Source of the DNA: Antedon mediterranea
Taxonomy: Eukaryota > Echinodermata > Crinoidea > Comatulida > Antedonidae
Reading direction: 5' to 3'
Length of the DNA stretch: 64,000 nt
Assembly (NCBI RefSeq): GCF_964355755.1
Contig: NC_092670.1
Coordinates: 32,663,795-32,727,794 of the forward strand
In this document: piece by piece, positions 36,901 to 47,432 of the stretch
Layout: every line of letters starts with the position of its first letter
How positions within the stretch are numbered: the first letter of the stretch is position 1
Notes under the pieces: generated by a model
The model's input: the letters and a program-made list of their open reading frames with translations, nothing else
Databases searched by the model: none
Told to the model about the DNA's origin: nothing
Position numbers and translations under genes: made by a program

Positions 36901-39900
36901 CGCATTGCGCTTCTACGTGTCAAATTCTCTTCCAATCCTTATATTTATTTGCTCAATTCATTATCTTTCGAAATTGTCATCTTCGAGTTTATTTTGATAA
37001 TTCCATCATACCAAAAAATTTGAACATGATGTGGGTCCGTAATTTCACCTATGCTACACTGTATATAGATATACAGAATATACTGTACATATTGTATAAC
37101 GTACGTGCATGTTTAAAAAATGTTAATTTCATTAAAATGATAAAAATGATCACCTATAATTCGTCAAAGTGACGAATTAAATTCTAGTTGTAACATATTA
37201 TTACTTTGGCTTGCTTTTTACATTACTTGATTTATTTTTAGTTGAAGCGAAACCATTAGTTTAAGAAGAGAATGAACAAAACATGATTTAATAAATGGAT
37301 TTTAAAAATCAGATGCGTACAACTTTACTGCAAAAATATGAGCTGGGCCGGAAGATGCTATACAGATTTTTACTAGAACTTTCTTTTTGGAAGTAGAGAG
37401 ATCCATAGAAGTGAAACAATATTTCTGGTACACTGTGTACCTAATATATGTCAAAGTGGATGTTTATGGCATCGTTAAAGAAATGGTATATAGCGGATAT
37501 TGTGGTTATAAAAAATACTGTACAGTTACCAGCCTACAAATATGATTCAGATTTCATTTATTTATTAAATTGAAATTCTTTCATTCACTCCCAAAAAAAT
37601 ATTGTTCCCCTGTATACAGTAGATATTTTGTATTTAAACTAAAATTATCAGGTTCATAAGGTGGATTGCATTTATTCCTGTAGTAATTAACAGCTGTTCT
37701 GTAAAGACTTCTTCTGTACACTTTGAATCGGAAGTGAAGTGTCCTGTAATATATTTACAGTATTTTATCATACTACTGTACTAACAGTTCCTGCATATTG
37801 CTGCTCCACAAGATATACACTTTGTACAGTGTTTGGTTAGCATCGAATGCCTGTACCGATTGACATAAAAAGGCCAAATGTTCCACCACCTTGTACCATC
37901 GTTTTACCAACTTGTGAAATTAACTCTCTTCCTCGTAAACCATATCTAAAAATTGTGATTGAAAAAAATTGTTATGAAATCTATAAATATGGTATTCACG
38001 TTTTTTGGTCATATTATAGTCTGGTGATATTCAGAATAACTTTTGCCGACTAATCAGAATCTGGATTTTACGTAAACTAAATCCAAGGAGAGAGCGCTGG
38101 GAGGAGACGCTGTAAATTGACTTGCTCTCGATCCTAAAAACGTGCTAGATTTAAGAATCACTGGTTGCAGCATAAAATAATGATTTACACAACAGGCATT
38201 GAACTTATTCCCAACCCCCTGTGATACCGAATATTACTTAATTTTGCATCGATAAAAATGAGGAAATCTGAGAGAAGATTTCTATTCTATTCTATATAAA
38301 AATGAATTTGTAGAATTCAGTTATTGTTATAAAAATTAAATGTTTGTACACATACCTTAATGCTGAAAATCCTCCAAAAATGGCCCCAGAGCCCATACCC
38401 ACAGCAAACCCCATCATAAAACCCATCTTTACACGATCAAAACAGCTTGGGCCATGACCCATACGACCTGCTGGTACTGGCATGGTTATCCTTTTAACTT
38501 CTGTGCTTTGAAACTATAAAATTAATTTAATTAAAAATATGTCAAGCTAGGCCTGGTAGGGGATAGACTCTGGTAGAACTAGCCTAGGCTAGTAATTGTT
38601 CAATTCAATTCAACGTAAACATTTATATTTTCTTTTTTTCAATCAATAAATAATAAAATTATATAGGCCTAATAATTTATATGAAATAGCCAAACTGAGC
38701 TAATGACGAATAGAAAACAAAACTAACTAAACCTATCCAAAAAAATTACTTGTAAGGCCAGGTCAGGAAAAAAAAAGGAAAGCTAGGCCTAGTAGGCCCC
38801 ACTAAGTATTACATTCTTCTTATCGGCAATAAAAATGGGCGAGTCAGTAGGCTGAGTTCAGTGATAAAACGAGTCGTGTCCGGGCCTAACTAAGATGTAT
38901 AGATTTTTATATTACTATTGGATTATTTTGAATTGTCTACACGAAGAAAATTAATACATAATAAATTATTTCTTATTACGGTAATGCAAAATTACAGTTT
39001 ATAGTATAAACTCGATAAAACATAGGAATTAAAATTACACTTACCGGCGACACGGCACACCACACGGACAGTTTAGTATCGCGTGCAACTTGCGCTGGAA
39101 GTCTTGCCAGAAAGGCGGTCGTGTTGACCTGGTCGTTTTCGACTCTGGTGGTTGTTTTCGACTCTGGTGGTCGTTTTCGACTCTGGTGGTTGAGCCAAGT
39201 TAAAGATGATACTGTATATTCATTATGATTCTGTGGACTGTTGTTTTTATCCTTATAACTTATTAATTCAATTCTCTTTATTTTAAAATGTATATAAATT
39301 AGATACCTCCGTGATGTAATGTTTGTATAAATCGAATCAATGCGTTAATTTCTTCTAGAGAAACACATGTCATGGTACCAGTGATCGGGTCCATTAAAGT
39401 TTACTTGATTATCCTACAATCAATTGTTTATACCTCCATGAATTGATGGTACAATCAGGGAGATGTTACATTTTTAAAATTTTTATTTTATCTTCCTGGT
39501 ACAATACTATTAACTTTACTTAATGTTTTCTTTGTAGGCTCTACAATGTACCAATACTACGTAAAAGTCGTTCCTACAACTTACACAAATTTAAATGGAC
39601 AAACGACACGAACAAATCAATATTCTGTAACTAAACATGAAAAGCAAGTATCTACAAGTATATCCAGTAGTGAACAGGGTTTACCAGGAGTGTTTCTTTT
39701 GTATGAACTATCACCGCTAATGGTCAAATATACAGAAAAAAATAGGTAGGTTTGGCACACGGTATTCTATAGATCTGCCTCTAATTTGAGAAATTTTCAT
39801 GAATAACTCTATCCAATGAGTCCAGTATCGATGGAATATATGCCTTATCAAGAAAAATAATATACATAATTTAGCGAACGCCTAAAATGCAAATGGGTTC

Positions 39901-40680
39901 ATGGAGTAAGGTCCAGTCAAACACAACTGTGGCAGTGCGGAGGCCTGGAACATTATGGGAGTGTGTTTCAATTATGTCTGATCCAAAAATGACCGGGTTA
40001 ATAGTATGTGAATTGCTTGGCTCTGTACATTAAGCTATGTTATTGCCTTCAATTAAAGACCTTTTCATAAATATTTAACCTTAATGTAGAGCCTAGAGCT
40101 TTACCTACTGTCGCTACTAGTGGTTTGTCCAAAATGTTAATTTTAAAAAAGAACAATATAAAAAAGGACTGTATTTATATTAATATAACTTACTTTACAG
40201 GTCTTTTATGCATTTTCTAACGGGAGTCTGTGCTATAGTCGGAGGAATATTTACCGGTAATTATTCAAATTTGATTCTTTCCACTCCAGAACAGGTTTGT
40301 TGCCTTTTGTGTGAATGAATCTATAATAGGGACCCAGAGCTTATTTGCGATGATTGATGACGTAACTATTGTTGCAAATAAAAAGCTCCCTAATAGCGAG
40401 CTTAAAAAAAAAGCAAAAAAACATGCATACATAATTCTTGTAAATAAAAACTAATTAAAAAAATAATTGGAGTAGATGCCATGTTTGTGTCCAACTATTC
40501 CTATGTAGAGTATGGAGTTGAGTCTTTGTTTTAAAAATGTAAATGAATTTATTCTTTGTGAATTAAGTTAAGTTATGACTATTTTGTCTTTATTTTTCAG
40601 TTGCCGGTTTAATTGATTCAATGATTTACCATTCAGCAAAAGCAATACAAAAGAAGATAGACCTCGGAAAAGCGTTATAG
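27913..40680 (+). CDS. ERGIC3: ERGIC3, ER-Golgi intermediate compartment protein 3, eleven coding exons
   Basis: Exons: 27913-28012, 28321-28391, 28547-28634, 28808-28971, 29124-29185, 29406-29571, 30496-30585, 30715-30811, 39538-39745, 40201-40256 and 40601-40680. All junctions are GT-AG and splice in frame to 393 residues (human 383). ERGIC3 (yeast Erv46 family) is a cargo receptor cycling between ER and Golgi. Visible hallmarks: N-terminal [18 protein letters not shown]; transmembrane segment 1 at about 34-51; a long luminal domain with C85 and the cluster C150, C153, C163, C164, C167; [13 protein letters not shown] and [12 protein letters not shown] motifs; [17 protein letters not shown]; transmembrane segment 2 at about 351-374; a short cytosolic tail with KKIDLGKAL. 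Residues 125-145 form an acidic luminal insert longer than in human. Intron 8 is 8.7 kb and houses ROMO1 on the other strand. A likely poly(A) signal lies near 41050. Confidence 0.97.
29741..30440. mobile_element. GTCGCGT/ACCGACC-repeat element, long form, in ERGIC3 intron 6
   Basis: It begins AAACAAGGCCAACAG, then AGTCGCGTGCT and a run of ACCGACCGACC. It ends with another ACCGACC run and CCACGCGACTAAAAAC. Short forms with the same two ends (about 110-135 bp) occur at 55855-55962 and 61222-61356, so this looks like the full-length relative. The interior is rich in CGCG words. No coding capacity seen. Confidence 0.7.
30959..31080. repeat. stacked hairpin heads before the Helitron-like array
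   Basis: Two hairpins follow one another: TAGGTGATCATTT paired with AAATGATCACCTA, then GGTTATCCGC/GGATAACC. The first is mirrored at 37153 by AATGATCACCTATA next to the last unit's end. They look like truncated 5' ends of elements related to the array that follows. Confidence 0.55.
31081..32667 (+). mobile_element. Helitron-like tandem unit 1
   Basis: About 1.59 kb. It starts with a hairpin AGTTATCCGC/GCGGATAACT plus CCTTGTAACTGTCCTG and ends with the hairpin ACTCGTCAAAGTGACGAGT (32638-32656), a 7-nt spacer and CTAG (32664-32667). A 3' hairpin followed closely by CTRR is the hallmark of Helitron 3' ends. Internal phrases such as GACGTCATCGTATGGCCA recur in every unit. No Rep/helicase coding sequence is present. 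Confidence 0.6.
32668..34252 (+). mobile_element. Helitron-like tandem unit 2
   Basis: Direct head-to-tail continuation of unit 1, 1.59 kb, the closest copy to it. Hairpin ACTCGTCAAAGTGACGAGT is at 34223-34241 and CTAG at 34249-34252. The 99-codon frame at 32940-33239 is not conserved in the other units and is not supported. Confidence 0.6.
34253..35778 (+). mobile_element. Helitron-like tandem unit 3
   Basis: About 1.53 kb; it lacks the first hairpin of units 1 and 2 but matches the rest. Terminal hairpin at 35749-35767 and CTAG at 35775-35778, preceded by GCGGATAACC. Confidence 0.6.
35779..37187 (+). mobile_element. Helitron-like tandem unit 4 (diverged)
   Basis: About 1.41 kb and clearly more diverged, though the order of landmarks (GACGTCATCACGCG, GAGCGCGCATTGCGC, GTGGGTCCGTAATTTCACCT) is preserved. 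The end is a variant hairpin ATTCGTCAAAGTGACGAAT (37159-37177), 6 nt, then CTAG (37184-37187). Compensatory changes keep the stem paired. Confidence 0.6.
37188..37836. other. intronic sequence and ROMO1 3' flank
   Basis: No exon or named repeat is seen on the plus strand. On the minus strand this is downstream of ROMO1; tandem AATAAA-type signals read at about 37557-37566 could serve as its poly(A) signal. Confidence 0.45.
37837..38500 (-). CDS. ROMO1: ROMO1, reactive oxygen species modulator 1, nested in ERGIC3 intron 8
   Basis: Two coding exons on the minus strand: 38483-38356 (start codon; exon begins at the acceptor at 38500) and 37945-37837 (stop codon), joined AG|A across a GT-AG intron to 78 residues (human 79). 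A non-coding first exon ends at 39045 with donor GTAAGT. ROMO1 is a small mitochondrial inner-membrane protein (also called MGR2 homologue) linked to reactive-oxygen signalling, cristae shape and protein import. Seen here: [20 protein letters not shown] with C14, a glycine-rich transmembrane hairpin of two segments (about 20-42 and 55-76) around a basic loop [16 protein letters not shown], and the invariant C-terminal IRC. The intron contains a SINE-like remnant near 38190-38280. It is transcribed opposite to its host gene. Confidence 0.95.
39045..39125 (-). promoter_or_regulatory. ROMO1 5' untranslated exon and promoter side
   Basis: On the minus strand a donor GCCG|GTAAGT sits at 39045/39044, matched by the acceptor CACAG at 38501 just before the ROMO1 start codon. 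The upstream stretch is richer in CpG than the surrounding intron, as expected of a first exon. The transcription start was not located. Confidence 0.55.
39131..39187. repeat. three 19-bp tandem repeats upstream of ROMO1
   Basis: The unit GGTCGTTTTCGACTCTGGT is present at 39131, 39150 and 39169; the middle copy differs by one base (GGTTG). Each contains the near-palindrome TCGTTTTCGA. It lies just upstream of the inferred ROMO1 first exon and could be a promoter element. Confidence 0.85.
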
Positions 40681-42242
40681 TACAATACTCTGTTAAATAC
40701 TCGTTTCATTACTTTATTTATTTATACAATTACATTTTGACTTCGTTTTTTTATGCAAACGATGTGTTTAGTTCCAAATAATTATTGTGGGTTGTTGAAG
40801 TTTGTTTTAAAGGGTGGGTATAAAAGGCTGGACCTACCTATGTGGTCTCCGCCTTTTAGCGCATCACCGTATAAATGCCTTCTTATTGATGAAGAGTAGT
40901 AGCCCACAGTGTAGGCCTACTCCTTTGTCGTAAAAATTATTTACAGAAAGAACTTATTGATTATTATAGATTTTCAATTTTTCTTCAAGAATATATTTCA
41001 AGGATATTATAATGAATAGGATTTATTTTATTTGTTTAAATAATAATAATAAAGCTTTTTTTTTTATAGTATTAGGAACTTGTTTTATTTAATTATGAAA
41101 GATAAAAGCATACAATTGTGAACTATTGAATTTCTCATTTGATAAGCAATGCTAGTTTAAAAAACACCAGTTTTCTATTCTAGTCTGGTCTGAATATTTA
41201 TAAAATTAAACCTATGCTTCCTTTTATACGCGTACTGTATCTACCCGAAATATTCGAAAAATTCACAAAGTCAAATGTTCTTCACCCTTGAATTACATAC
41301 AGCAACGACATTTTCCCAGTGCGGCAGAGGTAAAATCTAAAATCAAATTTGTTGACAGGCTATGAATATGTTAAATGTTAGCACGGATCTGATCCGTTAC
41401 CACTGCTCATTTGAATCCTGGAACCGCCCCTGTGCGTCACATGTACGGCTGTATCACGGAATGTGTCTATGTTACTGGACACATTGTAGATACAGTACCG
41501 AGAATCGGCTGCGAAATCAAATAATATTAGCGCACTGAACCCTTACTTGTTCGCTTATAATCGTTTCAACAGCAAAGGGTTTCTACCTAGTCTATATTTC
41601 TAGACGGCGAACCACCTATTGGTAAAAAGATTAACATTTTGACACCCATGGCATTTCATACGTATAATACATTAGCTGGAAAAAAAGAAACGTCGACTGG
41701 TCAAGCCTAGTATAGGTTTCGACAAAAGAGGTATAAAAATAAAATACCTTCCTGTTTTGACCATGTCAATCGTGTCTGCTGCCAAACTCTTTGTTCTCTT
41801 TTTGTAACAAAAACAAACAGTATTTGTAGTTTTTAAATGTTGCAAAACGTAGCTATTGTTAAATGTTTATTGTTGGGAATTTATATTGACGACTATTATA
41901 TTATTCGTTAGCTTAATAAAGATATTAATAAACATTTTTTCAAATATTATATTTTGAATTTAATTTGCTTTTACAATACAGTACTCTACTCTGCATACAA
42001 TTAGAATGTTGTAAAATGGTATATTTGTAGTAATACAAATAATTTGTATTACAAACTTAATGAATGTTAACTTTATGTGGTACTTTTAACACTACATATT
42101 TTCCAAAGCGCTGAAAATAAAAATAAAGATTGGAGAAGTAGTGTGGATTTTATAGGCGGATCTATGATTTCCTAAAGGCTAATAAATAGACTTGAAAAAG
42201 AGGCAACTCCTACTGTAGAAGCTAACAACTCATTTATAAAGC
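40681..42242. other. ERGIC3 3' flank and intergenic DNA
   Basis: The first ~370 bp are probably ERGIC3 3' untranslated sequence, with AATAAA near 41050 followed by a T-rich stretch. No further exon, RNA or repeat boundary is supported up to the MITE at 42243. Confidence 0.45.
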
Positions 42243-42530
42243 TCTGTTCCCACTAGTGACGCAGTGCAAGGACGTAGACGCAACTCAAGCGAGTTGACCA
42301 ATGACAAGCGATTGTTCGAATAATCTATTGTTTGCGATTGGTTAAATCACTTACGTTGCGCTTGAGTTGCGTCTAGTGGGAACCAAGCTTAAATCTTGGA
42401 ACTCAAAGTAAAGACATCAGCGGAACTCAAGTAATTTGACCAATCACAATGGATTATTCGAACTGTCGCTTGTGAATGGTCAACTCGCTTGCGTTGCGCT
42501 TACGTCGTTGCGTTAGTCCTAGTAGTTAAA
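42243..42530. mobile_element. CCCACTAG-ended MITE plus partial relative
   Basis: 42243-42391 runs from CTCTGTTCCCACTAGTGACG to GTCTAGTGGGAACCAAGCTT, an inverted pair, enclosing ACGCAACTCAAGCGAGTTGA and its mirror. 42392-42530 is a partial relative with the same CAACTCGCTTGCGTTGCGCT text. Similar elements lie at 58070-58208, 58769-58908 and 59468-59607. Confidence 0.75.
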
Positions 42531-42540
42531 CGTACCCACT

Positions 42541-42825
42541 ACGTTTCCTGTCGACGTAAGCACATCACTTTTGTTGCGACTACGTCGATTTGTCGTAAGA
42601 AATGCAGATTTTACAGGAAACCGATTACGATCGAAAATTTATAAAATCGACGCAACGTAAGAAAAATGGTAACGACAAACGATTTTACAGGAAACCGATG
42701 ACCTAACAATTGTTGCGTTACGACGTTTTCTTCCGATTTTACAGGAAACCGGGATTTTTTATCTTACGCTTGAATGAACGCCCTTGCGTCACGTTTCTTA
42801 CGTCTCTTACGAAAGTTGACTTGAA
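42541..42825 (+). mobile_element. module X of the inverted structure
   Basis: This 285-bp module starts GTTTCCTGTCGACGTAAG and ends ACGAAAGTTGACTTGAA. GATTTTACAGGAAACCG recurs three times within, reminiscent of subterminal transposase-binding repeats. An inverted copy is at 44043-44326. Confidence 0.8.
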
Positions 42826-44042
42826 AGGCTGGTTTCCTGTCGACGTAAGAAGTCGAATTTTGCAACGATTCTTGCGTTTCATACGTTTCTTACGTCTCTT
42901 ACGAAAGTTGAGAATAAATTAACGTCGTTGACGTTAGTCAAGATCGTGTCGGGCCACAGAGAAACATCTGTAGTTATGCTGCTCCCGAAAGTTGAAATTT
43001 TGGCTGTGAAACACACGTCGTATGCCAGAGGTATGCTTACGTCGATTTTAGTGTTGTTACGAAAGTTGAAATTTTTTTCTTACGTCGGTCAGATTTATGA
43101 CGTATTTGAAACAACATCTCTGATTGGTGTTTCTTTTTAGAGCGGGTTTTATCATTTTTCGCGCGAAATATTGAATGATGTTATTGTACCTGTAGCTACT
43201 CAGCAGCAGTGTCAGTGCAGCACACCAACATATTATTTTTAGTAGATAGGCTAGGCCCTAGTATTAGTAATAATACTTACTCCATGATTAATACTGTACT
43301 AATAGGAATTTATTTGACCAAAATCTAACCAAACTAGCCTAGGAGCCTAGGCTAGTAGGCCTATGTACTATTGTATGAATCAAAATATGAATGAATTATT
43401 CTGGCCTATAGCCTTAAATAGTTTTCAAAATTAAAAAAAGGCAAATCATTTCGGGATTCCTATTATTATTAGACCTACTTATGCCCTAGGCTAGGCCTTG
43501 GCCTATGGGCCCAGGCATACTCTAATCGAGCATGAGATAGTACTACCGCAGTAAGATACCCATTATTTACAGGCCTATAATAAGAATAAATTTAACAAAA
43601 CAATATAAATTATACAAAATCAAGCAAACATTTTTTTTTTAAAGTTACATAATAATATTATATTGCTTACAAAGGGGCTTTCTATATCTTATCTTGTTGC
43701 AAATGTTCACCTTTCGCGACGTTTCTACCGACAAATAGAACAGAAGAATGTCGGTTTCTTTGAAATGCTGATTGTTTATTGCACGTCCATAAATAAGTGT
43801 ATTATATTTTGATATGAGTTGTAAACTCCCTGATTAGAACATTGTTATATTGAAACTATACTGTGCATTTGTAAAGTATGTGCAACATTGTAAAGTGGGC
43901 TAAAATTATAGTAGTAAATACATACAAATGTTATTGTCCGGCTTTATTTCACTATAAGGTCATACACATTACGTCATAACTCTTGTCGCTTATTGGTTGC
44001 TTGTTACGATTGCGCTTACGTCTCTTGCGAAAGTTGACTTCA
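42826..44042 (+). repeat. module A, left arm of a 1.2-kb inverted repeat
   Basis: Begins GGCTGGTTTCCTGTCGACGT and ends CTTGCGAAAGTTGACTTCA. The reverse complement at 44327-45526 is nearly identical. The short frames inside (42710-42922, 42928-43140 and the mirrored 45272-45562) are consequences of the repeat. No transposase recognised. Confidence 0.9.
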
Positions 44043-44326
44043 AGTCAACTTTCGTAAGAGACGTAAGAAACGTGACGCAAGGGCGTTCATTCAAGCGTAA
44101 GATAAAAAATCCCGGTTTCCTGTAAAATCGGAAGAAAACGTCGTAACGCAACAATTGTTAGGTCATCGGTTTCCTGTAAAATCGTTTGTCGTTACCATTT
44201 TTCTTACGTTGCGTCGATTTTATAAATTTTCGATCGTAATCGGTTTCCTGTAAAATCTGCATTTCTTACGACAAATCGACGTAGTCGCAACAAAAGTGAT
44301 GTTCTTACGTCGACAGGAAACCAGCC
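44043..44326 (-). mobile_element. module X', inverted copy of 42541-42825
   Basis: Reverse complement of module X, sitting exactly between the two A arms. It ends GTCGACAGGAAACCAGCC against the right arm. Confidence 0.85.
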
Positions 44327-45526
44327 TGAAGTCAACTTTCGCAAGAGACGTAAGCGCAATCGTAACAAGCAACCAATAAGCGACAAGAGTTATGACGTAA
44401 TGTGTATGACCTTATAGTGAAATAAAGCCGGACAATAACATTTGTATGTATTTACTACTATAATTTTAGCCCACTTTACAATGTTGTACATACTTTACAA
44501 ATGCACAGTATAGTTTCAATATAATAATGTTCTAATCAGGGAGTTTACAACTCATATCAAAATATAATACACTTATTTATGGACGTGCAATAAACAATCA
44601 GCATTTCAAAGAAACCGACATTCTTCTGTTCTATTTGTCGGTAGAAACGTCGCGAAAGGTGAACATTTGCAACAAGATAAGATATAGAAAGCCCCTTTGT
44701 AAGCAATATAATATTATTATATAACTTTAAAAAAAAAATGTTTGCTTGATTTTGTATAATTTATATTGTTTTGTTAAATTTATTCTTATTATAGGCCTGT
44801 AAATAATGGGTATCTTACTGCGGTAGTACTATCTCATGCTCGATTAGAGTATGCCTGGGCCCATAGGCCAAAGCCTCGCCTAGGGCATAAGTAGGTCTAA
44901 TAATGATAGGAATCCCGAAATGATTTGCCTTTTTTTAATTTTGAAAACTATTTAAGGCTATAGGCCAGAATAATTCATTCATATTTTGATTCATACAATA
45001 GTACATAGGCCTACTAGCCTAGGCTCCTAGGCTAGTTTGGTTAGATTTTGGTCAAATAAATTCCTATTAGTACACAGTATTAATCATGGAGTAAGTATTA
45101 TTACCTAATACTAGGGCCTAGCCTATCTACTAAAAATAATATGTTGGTGTGTTGCACTGACACTGCTGCTGAGTAGCTACAGGTACAATAACAACATTCA
45201 ACATTTCGCGCGAAAAATGATAAAACCCGCTCTAAAAAGAAACACCAATCAGAGATGTTGTTTCAAATACGTCATAAATCTGACCGACGTAAGAAAAAAA
45301 TTTCAACTTTCGTAACAACACTAAAATCGACGTAAGCATACGACGTGTGTTTCACAGCCAAAATTTCAACTTTCGGGAGCAGCATAACTACAGATGTTTC
45401 TCTGTGGCCCGACACGATCTTGACTGACGTCAACGACGTCAATTTTTTCTCAACTTTCGTAAGAGACGTAAGAAACGTAAGAATCGTTGCAAAATTCGAC
45501 TTCTTACGTCGACAGGAAACCAGCCT
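44327..45526 (-). repeat. module A', right arm of the 1.2-kb inverted repeat
   Basis: Reverse complement of 42826-44042 with few differences, ending CGTCGACAGGAAACCAGCC at 45525. The overall order is X-A-X'-A'. Confidence 0.9.
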
Positions 45527-45566
45527 TAATATGACCAATACAACGAGATGACGATGATGCATCGCC

Positions 45567-46160
45567 GCCTCTTAAAGCTCAGGTACAGGCATGAATTTTA
45601 AATATAATATCTGGTTAATTGTACATAAATCAAATATTTGTAACAGAAATCAAGACGAAAAAACATGAATTTCCCTTAATATGCTCAATCAAATACAAAA
45701 TTTGGCAAAATTCTGCCATAAAAACCAGAAAGACTTTTTTTTTCAGTAGTTAGGTAGTACGTTTAACCTAATGTAATAACATTTCTGGTGACTCCCTAGA
45801 AGGTGAAAAAAGATGGTGAATATACGGTGGATAATTTTTGCTATAGCATGAAAATAAAAATCTGAAGTTGAATAAAAATACCAGAAATGTAAAATTCCAG
45901 TTATATTACCTATATTTAGTCATCTGATATTTTTCATAGCTTTTTAAAAAAGGCCTCTCTATTTAAAAAATTTGTGTACAAAATAATAGAGATTTTACTG
46001 TGTAATTTGAACTATCCTCCCACTTATAAAGAAAGTGCTTATTTTCAACAAGCGTGTGTAACACAAATAAAATCCCAAAAAATATGAAACATAGGGGAAA
46101 CTATAGATCGATAATTATTGGAATGTATGATCAATAGATTTTTTTTGCCCGCACCTAGAA
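45567..46160. repeat. dispersed repeat shared with 14766-15340
   Basis: Near-identical to 14766-15340 in the same orientation, from AAGCTCAGGTACAGGCATGA through ATAGGGGAAACTATAGATCG. Confidence 0.8.
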
Positions 46161-46199
46161 ACTATAAAGCTTGAGTAAGGTAAAATAAGCTTATTATTG

Positions 46200-46560
46200 T
46201 CTTTTGTTTCTATTTTGAATAATTATATTATCTATAATTTTGAATCTTTCTTTTACAATTTGTATTTCGTATCAATCTTCTTATTATGATCCCTAGCAAC
46301 TCATTTGCTTTAAAACGCCAAATCACAGTCTTTGTTATTTCTCATTGGTTCTTTTATAAAGATAATTATAGTTCCAGCATTGATATTGTTATTTGAAATT
46401 TCTCTCTACATTTTGCACATGCGTAAACATGCCACTTGTAGCCTACTCAGTAACAAAAAAACAAGAAAATAAATCGATGCACTTTGTTGTCAAAAATGAA
46501 TTCGGTGTTTAGTATTCAATGATTTAAATGATTATTATTTTCCTTTATTATCATCTATGT
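46200..46560. repeat. direct repeat flanking the first LamG gene, copy 1
   Basis: Text including TTTCTATTTTGAATAATTAT, CTCATTGGTTCTTTTATAAA and GATTATTATTTTCCTTTATT recurs in order and orientation at 48895-49215, on the other side of the LamG gene at 47433-48713. Confidence 0.7.
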
Positions 46561-46708
46561 AAAATACAATTATTACATATAGCGTTTAGTGTAATTACAG
46601 GATTTCAGGGATTCGAACGTACAAACAAGTATCATTTACTTGATTTACTTGATGTTGAGACTTATAAAGCCGAAGCTTGTGTGTCCCGCGACGTGTTTCT
46701 ATATATTA

Positions 46709-47151
46709 TCAATTGTCTTCTATAGGGGGCAAACTTGCAGAAAGAAGTAGACAAGTGTTTTTCCAGCCTTGACTTTTGAACTGGTTGATTGAGTCAGATT
46801 CTATGACGGTTGACGGTAATTTGTTCCAGACATTGCATATGTTTTGAGTAAAGAACTTTTGTCTAATTCTTAGATGAGATATGTCTTTATTCATTTTCCA
46901 TTTATGGCCTCTAGTTCTCCTACAAAAGTGAACAGATTTCTGGCATCTATATCATCAATATGACTGCAAATATTAAAAACCTGGATTAGAGCAGATCTCA
47001 GCCTTCTGAAATAAAGAGTAGGTAGTTGTAGTTGTTTCAATCTATCCTGATAAGCATCTCTTCTAATTCCTGGCACCATCATAGTGCTATACAGAAATTT
47101 AATACGATTTGTACTAAAGGTCCATATTTTCAAAATTACCTCAGACCCCAA
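46709..47151 (-). mobile_element. LINE reverse transcriptase C-terminal remnant
   Basis: Two minus-strand frames (47151-46891 and 46894-46709) encode RRDAYQDRLKQLQLPTLYFR followed by RRLRSALIQVF, then ISHLRIRQKFFTQNICNVWN with KLPSTVIESDSINQFKSQ. This is the usual C-terminal region of CR1/L2/Jockey-type polymerases. The frames are out of register at about 46890, so the copy is inactive. It lies downstream of the LamG gene. Confidence 0.8.
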
Positions 47152-47432
47152 CGGGGGTTCAGCTTCTAAGATTTGTGACCAATTGTTTTTAATGTAAAAA
47201 GATAGCTGTCTTAGCTAAATCATAGTATCCATTTAAACAGCTAAAGCAAGTCAAAGATGAGCTTGGGATCATAGATAGAAAGACAAGCTAAATAAAATAA
47301 AAATACAGAGAAGGAAATTAATCGTCACTTTTAGTAGACTGATGAAAAGAAGAGTGTAAGTGTAAATCACCGCTTTTAGTAAACACATAAAAGTAATCCA
47401 CACGATCGTCACCGAACTGGCACAATGCTCAA

